Shown in pieces: positions 54,947 to 64,000 of a DNA stretch of 64,000 bases. A model generated the notes under the pieces. It did no database searches and was not told the origin of the DNA. It worked only from the letters and a program-made list of their open reading frames with translations. Origin of the DNA: Paraspadella gotoi (taxonomy: Eukaryota > Chaetognatha). Within the stretch, counting starts at the first letter, position 1, and every line of letters begins with the position of its first letter. The position numbers and the translations under genes were made by a program. The stretch covers positions 10,515,832 to 10,579,831 of the forward strand of contig CM119264.1 of assembly GCA_051294375.1 (NCBI GenBank), written 5' to 3'.

Positions 54947-55499
54947 AAAAAAAAAGTCATGATTTCTGGTCGGTGGGCAACAACAACAACAACGACGACG
55001 ACGACCACTAGGATTGTTTATCTCAGAAACGCGAATCGATCCTCGCGCGAGCGACAAACATTTTTCATCGATGACTTTCGATCTTTCAATTCGAATCGAA
55101 TCTGTTTACTGACACAAGACTTTTAGAATCCTTGATTGTTTAAGCAGCGACAATTGAGCTCAGTGCTTTGTTTGTTTGTTTGTTTTTTTTCCTGAAGGGC
55201 TCTCGGGCGAGTTTGTTTGAATAAACTAATAAGCAAGGAGTTTCGCAAACGTTCTAAAAAAAAAAATTAGAAAAATTAAAAAAACGACAAAAAATGAAAT
55301 TGAGAAAAACATCTGAAACGGGAAATTTAGGGTGAAAATGTGAAATTAGTAAGATAATTGAGTTGGTGGGTGACGGAAATGAAAGAGAAAAATCTGAAAG
55401 GAAAGTCTGAAAACAAATAAAGCTAATAGAGTACGTAACAAAGTGGAAAAGGAGGGAAAAAAAGGAAAAACCCAAGTACTTGAATACGAGAAAACGATA

Positions 55500-55501
55500 A
55501 A

Positions 55502-55545
<44 letters not shown>

Positions 55546-55600
55546 AAAAAGGAAGAAAGAAAGAAAGAAAAAAAGAAAAAAAAGGAAGAAAAAATGAAGG
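55500..55600 (+). repeat. (GAAA)n low-complexity tract
   Basis: GAAA repeats with A- and G-rich interruptions. No gene is seen between 54947 and 57090. Confidence 0.9.
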
Positions 55601-57089
55601 AAAAGAGGAAATTGAGCGGAATAATGAAGTAGCGTTAAACTTAAAGCATTGTAGCGACAGAGAAATAAAATTCGGTGTATTTGATAATAAGAAATAAATC
55701 AAAAATGAGAAAAGAAAAAGGAAGAAAATAGAAAAAAATGGGAGAGTGAATGAAAGTGAGTCAGATAATGAATAAAAAGGAGGAGAGTTTTCACGGAGGG
55801 AAAGATTGGCTGGCCTCAAGGTTGGCAGAGGCCAAGTGGGAGAAAGAAATAGAAATCCAATGGTCAGTGGTTCCATCTGCTGATGTCATTCTCTATATAT
55901 ACTCTATAGTCTATACACGCCGTTTTTATTCCTATTCTCATTAATATGCTTCTGATGTCAAGCAAAAGGTCAGTATATGTTATTTGGAAGAAGGATAAAA
56001 CACATTAAAAGTTTTTAATAAGTCCTCTGACAGCTGACCGTCGAGTGACCTTCGTCCTTGCGGTGAATCGTGGGCCATCGTCAAGAAATAAGAGGAAGAA
56101 AAAAAAAATTTGAAAAAAGTGAGAAGAAAAAAAATAGAGAAGGAGAAAATAAAAGGGAAGAAAAGTTTGCGGAGAAAGCAATATCAGGTTTTTATTAGAA
56201 AAAGAGGGAAACCGGAGACAGAGTCACGCGAATTTCTCGTCGAATAAAAAGGAACAAAATGGAGGTTGGGCGACAAATGGAAAAGTTAAACATGGACCAT
56301 AAGTCCGAACGACGGGAGAAAGGCTACGGATAGCTTTTTATTACAACAATGACAACGACAACAACAGCGATCTTTTAACCGTTGTTCCAATGAAGAGAAG
56401 GAAGGAAAGGAGAGACGGATGGAGACAAAGAAAGAAAAGGAGCGAAGTAAAAAAAAACCTTGCGACATCAAAACCAAACAATATCAGAAAAATATAAAGA
56501 TATAACGAATGTTGCATTGATTTAAGCTTCCGAAACTGGATATGGTTAAAGGTATAATATTTTATATTTGGGATAACGTGCTAAGATTTTGGGGATCAAT
56601 TGTTTCCGTCATGCGTGAGATTTCATTGTATCGGAGAAGAAAAATGAAAAGAGAAGCTTTTCTTTTTTCTGGGTCAATCTTATCTTTTCACGGGTGACCG
56701 GTCACTGGTCATTCCCCAGAAAATGAGAAAACTCAATACCTCCCTTTGTCTTTGGAGCAAAGGTTATCACCAGTATAAGCCACATCAAGAGAAAATGGGT
56801 CAGACACATGAAGTAATTTCGTTTAACTCCTGAGTGTCCGTTGGTCAATTGATCAAGTTTCCTGCACAAGAAAAAATGAACAAATTCGAAACGCGGGTCT
56901 TTTAGAAATAAAGATTATCTTACCGTCGTTCATTTCGTTATTGTCTTTTGGTTTGGTAGGTATAGTTTTTGGTATCAATTAAAAAAATACCTACCTTCAA
57001 AACTTACTTGACATTACTTATAATGTCTTTCGATTTTCTAAATTTTTTGAAAAAATCCTAAAAACTCTCGCAAAAAAGCTCAGCTCATT

Positions 57090-57139
57090 GAAGAGAGAGA
57101 GAGAGAGAGAAGGAGAGAGAGAAGAGAGAGAGAGAGGAG

Positions 57140-57170
<31 letters not shown>
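57090..57170 (+). repeat. (GA)n microsatellite
   Basis: GA runs with a few interruptions, directly before a coding-like open frame at 57170-57368. Confidence 0.9.
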
Positions 57171-57429
57171 TGCAAGTGGATAGTGAAGAGAGAAGGGAAA
57201 TTGATGCTGCTCGGGCCAACGAGTTATGGACCAAGAAAGCCTCCAATTCGTCGCGGACAAGTCAAAGCGTGAAACTTTTTTCCACCTCCGCCCAACAAAC
57301 GGCGCCTCGTCGGCCCACTTCTCCCAATTTTGATTACTCCCTCCCTCTCATCCGCCGCCGTCTGTCCCGTAAGTGACTTCCCTTCGTATCTCAACTCGAT
57401 TTTTGCTCTTTCTTAAAATCGCAGACCTT

Positions 57430-57655
57430 GGTTTCCCTCTCATCGATAATTCTCTCTCCTCTCATCTCTCTCTCTTCCTCTCTCTCCTCTCTGCTCTTCT
57501 GTCTCTCTCTCTCTCGCTCTCTCTCTCTCGTCTCTCTCTCTCTCTCTCTCTGCTCTCGTCTCTCTCGTCTCATCTCTCTTCTCGTCATCTCCATTCTTCT
57601 CTCTCCATCTCTTTCTCTGTTCTCTCTCTCTCTCTCTCTCCTCTCTCTTCTCCCA
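57430..57655 (+). repeat. (CT)n-rich low-complexity tract
   Basis: CTCTCT with interspersed GTC and CAT words. Long open frames here read Ser/Leu repeats. Confidence 0.9.
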
Positions 57656-57959
57656 CTCCTACCTTTTCATCGCCTCCCATTAAATCCACCCATTCCACGT
57701 CCGCCCTCGCTCCCTCCAGCCCTTTCCTCGTCCTTCGGGTCGATAGGAATCGGGGCATAAGGTCTCGACCTTCAGGTCCACCCCTGTTCACGGACATCGT
57801 AGAAAAATATTCCACTCGATTCTCGATCCAATTTTTTTCCTTGTATTTTTATGAGTTTAAATAGTGGATGAGAAAAATTCGTTTGAAAAAGGTAGAAGAA
57901 TGAAGAATGAGAATTTAAGAAATGAGAGAAGCAGTAGAGAGTTAACAACGGTCGCTTTG

Positions 57960-58075
57960 GCTGTGAAAGTCAGTTTGGTCGTCCGTGCCGACGTCCGTAC
58001 GTCGCGTCCGTCCGTCCGTCCGTGCCGTCCGCCGTCCGACCCACCTTAGCATTACAATTACCACTGCAACTAGCA
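57960..58075 (+). repeat. GTCC-rich fragment related to the hairpin-ended repeats
   Basis: GTCCGTCCGTCCGTCC followed by CCACCTTAGCA and CAATTACC recalls 11336-11385. It looks like a partial copy of that dispersed family. Confidence 0.4.
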
Positions 58076-58539
58076 TAATGACCAAAGTTAAAAAAAAAAA
58101 ATGATGATTGTACAATAATAAGTATTAAATAAAAAAAATTGCAAGAAATAATATAACTCAAATGCCTTAGTAAGCCTAATTAAGTAATTACGCTCAAAAG
58201 TTGTGCTGCACATCCGCCATCGTTTTGCTCTATCTTTTTTCTCCTCGTTTATAATTTTATTTATTATTTAATATTTATTGAATATTATATATTTAAATAG
58301 TGATGCTCCCTTTAACCTTCTATGTGCTTAAATGTTGTTCTCAACAGAATTTCTCTCCTCTTCAAGGCTTCCCGGAAAATTCCCATTTTTATCATCGAAG
58401 ATCAAAGTTGTTGAGTCCGAGCGACAAATACAACATTATAAAAACCTATAAATTCGGTTTTTAGATTTAATAAACTTGCTTTTTGACTTGAAGCTCCCGC
58501 GGGAGACTCGGATTTCGTAAAGACATTTTTGCGGAGAAG

Positions 58540-58810
58540 AAGCGGGACGACGACGACGACGACAGGAACGACGAAGGACGACGGACGAGATGACGACATT
58601 ATAACTCTCGGCTTTGCGACCGCAAAGGTCGCGGGTTCGAATGCCGAGGCTCGATAACGTCTCCCTGCTTCTTAACGTCTGAATAAATTGATTTGCAAGA
58701 CGGGAAATTTTCTCTCGACAAAAAACACGGAGCGACGACGGCGACGACGACGATGAACGACGGCGACGACGAGGACGAAGGATGAAAGACGAACGACGAA
58801 GGCGACGGCC
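58540..58810 (+). repeat. GAC-rich tract with a tRNA-like patch
   Basis: GAC triplet tracts at 58546-58590 and 58732-58810 flank a patch at 58605-58650 carrying GGTTCGAATGCC, close to a polymerase III B box. The T-arm pairing is broken, so it is not a functional tRNA. A SINE remnant is possible. Confidence 0.45.
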
Positions 58811-60032
58811 TTCGCAAGAATGCGAGAAATTCTCTAACCATAAAAAAATTGACGTTTCGTTGGGTGACGAAAGATGGAAAGAGAGAAGAAAAGGCGGGAA
58901 AAGTGTAAAGATTCCAATACAAGATCGAGAATACTTGAAAATTTTTTTCGCTCACTCGACGTTTCAGTTCTTAATTCTCATTCACCGTATTCCAAACCGA
59001 CTGTCATTGGTGTAAATGAGAATGTTCATTGCTCATCGAATAACTTACCCAGTCGCACTTACCCTAAACGAAAATGTTATTAAGTAAATACAGCAACCGA
59101 AAGATTTTATAATGCCAATTATTTCAATTTTTAAATCTTTTTGATTAAATCTTCTATACATGTAAAGAAACGGTGGCGGCAAGACTTAAAGCTGCCTCAC
59201 TAGTCACTGAGTCACTACTGGGGTCCGACTCCACAGTCCTGCGTTCAACTTTCTCTCATCCTCATTCTATTCACCTTACTCTGACACTCCTCAATACCTC
59301 AGAGCTCCAGTCCTTACCTGCGGGAAAAATCCCATGGCTTCGGATCAGGCGAGAGTGATGGTAAGGTCATAGAACGTGGGCAGAGAAACAGCACAAACAT
59401 AGAGGAGAGGAATTTACGCGCGGGGTTGACTTTTCGATTAGAAAACAAGATTTAATAGGGAACAGCGAATGTATGAAGGCGTGGAAGTCGTAGAACTTGT
59501 TAGCGGGCGTGAAAAAATGCGATGCTTCGGTCCAGAACACTAATTTGGCGGAAGAAGAAAAAGGGTAGGGGCAAGGAAAGTAGAATTCGCGGCGGCAGTC
59601 GCTGAGGACGGACAGTAGTGATGAGAGAGAGTTGAACCAGGACGTGGAGTCGGACAGTGAACTGAACTGAAGCTGGACTGAACACGTGAGATAAAAACGT
59701 CGCTGCAAGCAGACAACGCGAAATGAATGAGAATACTGGATGATGATAATAAAATGAGGAAGTGAATTGAAAAAAAAAACCAAAAAAACAGGAGAGAGAT
59801 TCCGATGGAGAGAGCGATAGAGGGAGAGAGAGAGAGAAGAGAGTGGGGGAAATCGACGTAAAAATTAGTCCTGTGCGAAAAAAAGTCGACAACATTGCGC
59901 CATTCACTACGGATTTCCAAATTTTGAGTCTATAATTATAGTCAGTTAGAGTCATAACAACTCATTTCATTTCACTCCCCTTTAAATTCGTATAAATCTT
60001 TAGATTTCTTTATTATTAAAAAAAATTCATAC
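58811..60032. other. Unassigned sequence, no gene seen
   Basis: Mixed composition with short open frames on both strands and a GA patch near 59810-59850. No domain, splice-supported chain or RNA gene is recognisable. Confidence 0.45.
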
Positions 60033-60286
60033 TATGGGAACAGCTGGGTTTGCCTGTGATGCCCATTGGGATGGGGCATCTCACTGTTGGCTTTGTGGGC
60101 TTCCGACCCTGCAGTGAAACGTCTCAGTCACTGGCCGGTTACCCCAAGGAACGGTCTCGCTATGCCAACGCAGAGGGATAGTCGTTAGGACTGGGATGAA
60201 ACACTACACTTGGATGGTGTGTTCCTCATCTGAGCAATGGATTTCTGAAGATGATGGGACGTGAGGCGTGTAAATATACCGCCACA
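60033..60286. mobile_element. Short transposable element, copy C, TSD ATAC
   Basis: The 254-bp element begins TATGGGAAC and ends in ATACCGCCACA. It is flanked by ATAC (60029-60032 and 60287-60290). It shares GTGATGCCCATTGGGA, GGGCATCTCACTGTTGGCTT and the terminal GCCACA with copy B. Confidence 0.8.
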
Positions 60287-60843
60287 ATACGTTAATAATA
60301 TTTATTAAAAAAATATTATTGGTAAAATTGTGTTAAAATTAGCTATCCGTTTTATAAACTATTGATTTTTTAAAAGTAGAACTACTTAAATACAGAGTAT
60401 TTAGAGGCAAAAAAAAAATCCACATTTACGTTCCTAATTTTTTAATGATACATGATAATAATAACACCCAAAAATTAAGGCTAATAGCATCTGTAGATGC
60501 TTCAGAATGGTTTATTCCCATTTTATTTTTTGTTTTACGTTGTTTCCGCTCTTGAATGCTGGCCCGATTTCTTTAACTTAGTATATGATGGAAATCATTG
60601 AGAAATCTATATTATCAATAAAATTTAATTACAATACTATGGCCACGAAACTCGCGCAATTTAAGATTTAAGAGTGTCCTCTTTTTTTTAACAGAGCTGG
60701 AAGACTAAAAAAAAGAAAACGTAGAGAAAAGAAAGACTCGCTGAGTCGAAACAAGACTGGCAGTGACAGCCTCAGTTTCTTCGCCCTCATTTTCCTTCAA
60801 CGGTTCACATTCCGTTTCACTTTTGGAATAAAAACAAGTGAAC

Positions 60844-60891
60844 CGTATTCGCTCTAGATTTACTGCAGATGGTATTCACTGATTCTCTTAT
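60844..60891 (-). repeat. Short repeat, inverted relative to 62931-62983
   Basis: The reverse complement of this segment (TAAGAGAATCAGTGAATACC, continuing) matches 62931-62983 with a few indels. The copy at 62931 carries a B-box-like GTATTCGACTC. Confidence 0.6.
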
Positions 60892-61263
60892 TATGTATTA
60901 ATCGAAACTCTCTCTCGGCTCTCCTTTTTCTCTTCTTTTTACCTCCACGTCTTTTGACTAAGCCGCGGACTTTCGTCATCATTCATCCAAAGAAAAGCTG
61001 AAGTATCGCCTGCGGTAAGTTTTGAAAGAATTTTTGTGGTATGCCTTGGTGAGCATTGTCGCCTTATACGTAGCGTTGACGAGAAATAGTGAATGGTGAA
61101 ATGGCGAAGTGGCGAAAGTGGGCCAAAGGGAAAAATGCGCGAAAAGCGCGAAAAAGGAAAAGTGAATCACGATCAGGGCCGAAAGGGCCAAAGCGAATTT
61201 ATTAACTGCAGCAGTAAAAATGTTTAAGGCGGTGCCGGATCGATTAATGTCAGAAGAAAACAC

Positions 61264-64000
61264 TATGGTTTAAAATGTCAAATGTACGAAATGACGAGAG
61301 ACATGTAGAGTACAAAGAGACGCTGTTCGAGAGCTCATGAGAGAGCAGAGATGGCTCAGAGAGAGGAGATGATGAGATGAGAGAGACGACTTGTGAGAAA
61401 TGGCGAGCTATGAGAAGGAACTGGGGAGAGAGAGAAGAGAGAGCAGGAAAGACCCTCAGTATGAGAGAGAGAGAGAGATGCGTTTGGCGTTACGACCATA
61501 TGGGACGCTCGTCAAAGTTTCTACGTGTATAGCATTTTGGTGTAAGGAAAATATTTTGCTCGGCAAACTCGCGCCTTTAAAATTTAAAACTTTTGATTCG
61601 GCTTATCTTCGTCTTTTTTATCAATACACAACCTGAATAAAAAAAAAAACCTTCATTCCCGTACTCTCATTTTTCTAGTTCCATTACAATTCGCAAGATT
61701 AAAAACGACTGGTAAGAAGTAATAGTTAGAACGCCTGACGACGATGACAAGAACGACGGCGACGATCGCTGAAATACGATTAGCAATTCGACCGACGAAA
61801 AAAGACGCCATTCGACAGCCCGATGGCGAAAAATATAAATTACTATTATGCAGTTGCTAGAGTAACACGTGCCGAAAGGCATTCGGTTTTCGATCATTCC
61901 CACCCGATAAAACGAGTCAAAACAACTCTACGGGTCGGTATACTTCAAAACAGAGACTGCTGAATGAGAGTGAAAAACCGGCGAAAACAAAGGCTAAAAA
62001 AAAATCGCGCGCTCTAGATCTATACAAGAAGTACGCAGAGGACGCTCAGCCTGCCCTGTGACGAAAAGAAAATCCTTCAAAACAAAAAATTGTGTTAAGC
62101 TTTTTTTTAATTGCGTTTTAGTTACAAGCAGAAAACTCAAAGTTCTTGTCTTGCTTTCGTTCTACTCAAAACATCCTCTCAATCTGTTCTCTTTCCCATT
62201 TCGCGTCATCCGATTCATTGACATTTTAGACGCATAGTGATTAAAAATTGGACATGTTCTTGAGACTACTAGCTATCTAACGTTAGCATTTCCGCAGCAG
62301 CGCGTGCATTTTGATTTAAAAAAGTTACAATTTAACTTAAAAACAGAAACAAATATGAAGGAGAAAGCACAAAGAGTCAGAAAATAAAAAATCAGGGAAA
62401 TTGCTCTTAATAAAAAGTCAAGAAAGCGAGGCACGCCCGTACGATCATCAAGAGTTGCCATAGGCCACGCTTGATCGGTGATCCAGGAATGACATTGAGT
62501 CCTCCTTTCTATTTTCCTGAGACCTATTCGATGTTTCTGGCGTCTTGCCAAATATTTTCGCCCATTTTCGCCTAGTGAGAAAGCGAAATCTCCTTTATCT
62601 TTTTCTTGGTACACATATTCTTCGTGGTCCTATTTGTCATTATCTTTTCTATCTTTCTTGGAAATAACGCTATTTGGCAAAAAAAAACTTTGCTCCGTTC
62701 AACGGGCCTACGTTAAAGGCGACAATGCTTCACCAAAGGGCTACCACAAAATTCTTCAAAACTTAATACGCCAGGGCGATACCTCTACAGTCTATTTGTT
62801 GTAATGAACTGACTGAAAAGTTCCGTTGCGGCATGACTCAGGTCAACGAGCAGTCCGGTGGATATAGAAAGAGAACAAGGGCGAGATGGAGAGAGTACGG
62901 CATGCTCTCATGATGTTTGAACTCACATACTAAGAGAATCAAGTGAATACCATCTGGCAGTAAATCTAGGAGGGACGTATTCGACTCGCACGAGCTTGGT
63001 CACCATGTGTAGCTATTTGTTTGAATCATATTAAATTAAAAACTACTAATAATAGGTGATAACGAGATGTGAACGCGATTGGAAGTTAAAGAAATATACC
63101 TTTCGAGTGTGTGTCGTTACAAATAGAACTAGGTCATATTAAGTATTTAACTGAGCTGCTCGACGATCCCCGTTTCTCTCCGTCGACATGGCTTTCTCAC
63201 AGCTTGCATCCATCAACAAAAAAATATCCGAGCCGAGCCATCTTCTCTTTCTAATTATAGCTCTTTTTTTTCTACGTTTAGTTCTATTAGTCTATTTTAC
63301 GTCTCCTATGTTCGATGACACCAAAAAAAAAGAATGATACACGTTTTTACAATCCCTATCAAGCTGCACGGTTAAATTGGTCGCGAGTTATTCCGTGCTA
63401 CTATATCTCATCTCTTTGTCTCTACATCTCTACATCACTCTTTTATTTTCGATACATACATATGAGACGCATTTCTCATCGATCTCTTGTCGTCTCTCCT
63501 CCAATTCAACATAACTCTCTTCATCTCCTAAGTTCTCAATCTCATCTATTGCAAATCCGATGGCCAGCCATGTTCCAAGAGCGATAACAACCCCGAATAA
63601 TACACACACACACTAAAAATTGATGAACACTACATCCATTTCAATCTTGTCTACACGGTTTATCTGAGCCAGATTTCGCCTTGTATTTTGAATGCTTACA
63701 TAATTGGTATGTGGCGCCTGGTTATTAATTAGATAATATATATACTTCGATTCCATCCGAATAATCAAATTTTAGTGATTACGTCTTGTTATATATTGGC
63801 GTTTTTCACTCTAGTCGCATCTGCGCCCATTCGCCTAATATCGCCAGTGTCTGTTGGTAGTTAACGCTCGGTCGAGGTTACTTTTTTTAAGAAGAGGCAT
63901 CCTTGGTCTCCGCTAGTAGGTTTTAATTGAGAAGAGGGCCGGATCGGGCGCTTGCGAACTTCAGAGGGTGCCTTTTTCCCACGAGCACTTTGTATGTTTG
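61264..64000. other. Unassigned sequence at the right end, no gene seen
   Basis: GA-rich patches near 61330-61470, then AT-rich DNA with short open frames up to 113 codons. None shows a domain or a splice-consistent chain. The window may end inside an intron or spacer. Confidence 0.45.
62931..62983 (+). repeat. Short repeat, inverted relative to 60844-60891
   Basis: Partner of 60844-60891. Probably a fragment of a dispersed, possibly SINE-like, repeat. Confidence 0.6.

Noticed and set aside
54040-55126. Roughly 230-320 codon open frames
   Set aside because: They run through the 675-N gap and have no real sequence behind them.
57373-57864. 163-codon Ser/Leu protein
   Set aside because: Most of it is the CT microsatellite. 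Only the last 45 codons have normal composition, and they lack support.
58605-58650. Functional tRNA gene
   Set aside because: The B-box word is present but the T-arm pairing is broken and no full cloverleaf can be drawn by eye.
60979-61263. 94-codon minus-strand frame as a gene
   Set aside because: It arises from GCGAAA-type local repeats and has no motif or splice partner.

Overview
This is invertebrate nuclear DNA. The coding exons are GC-richer than the AT-rich introns and spacers, the introns are mostly 60-900 bp with GT-AG or a few GC-AG ends, simple repeats are abundant, and there are assembly gaps (N runs). The proteins are metazoan (a single MICAL-type oxidoreductase, ANKZF1/Vms1, a rhodopsin-family GPCR), but the sequence does not fix the phylum. 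I could not search any database. All exon models were built by hand from reading frame, splice sites and conserved family motifs, and each of the four closes in frame.

Layout: 1-1400 AT-rich DNA with a small inverted-repeat element and degenerate TTAGGG-like sequence. 1402-7943 (+) a 14-exon gene for a 1191-residue protein with 21 C2H2 zinc fingers. 7944-10150 3' end and AT-rich spacer. 10151-13787 (+) a 6-exon ANKZF1/Vms1 orthologue (753 residues). 14682-24620 (+) a 20-exon MICAL (1939 residues: FAD monooxygenase, CH, LIM, acidic/disordered linker, bMERB). 24621-27461 spacer with a second inverted-repeat element. 27462-47511 (-) an 11-exon class A GPCR (about 561 residues) spread over 20 kb. 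Its introns hold an LTR retroelement (30296-33695) with target-site duplication, five perfect copies of a 70-bp repeat (36205-36554), a tRNA-derived SINE-like segment and many microsatellites. 46-55 kb is poorly assembled: a noisy second copy of the GPCR first-exon region, a large inverted-repeat element, an exact duplicate around a 10-N gap, and a 675-N gap. 55-64 kb is mostly simple repeat and unassigned sequence.

The genes are not an operon or pathway. ANKZF1 acts in ribosome-associated quality control, MICAL in redox control of F-actin, the GPCR at the membrane, and the zinc-finger protein presumably in the nucleus. The most unusual item is the zinc-finger gene: nearly all of its 21 fingers carry the same DNA-reading residues (Q at -1, S at 2, D at 3, R at 6), which by the known recognition code predicts a tandem GCA (CAG/CTG) repeat target. 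Other notable items are a 237-254 bp transposable family with three copies each bounded by a different 4-bp duplication, three GC-AG introns among 47, a duplicated 3' splice site in the GPCR gene, and a hammerhead-ribozyme-like core near 43.7 kb.
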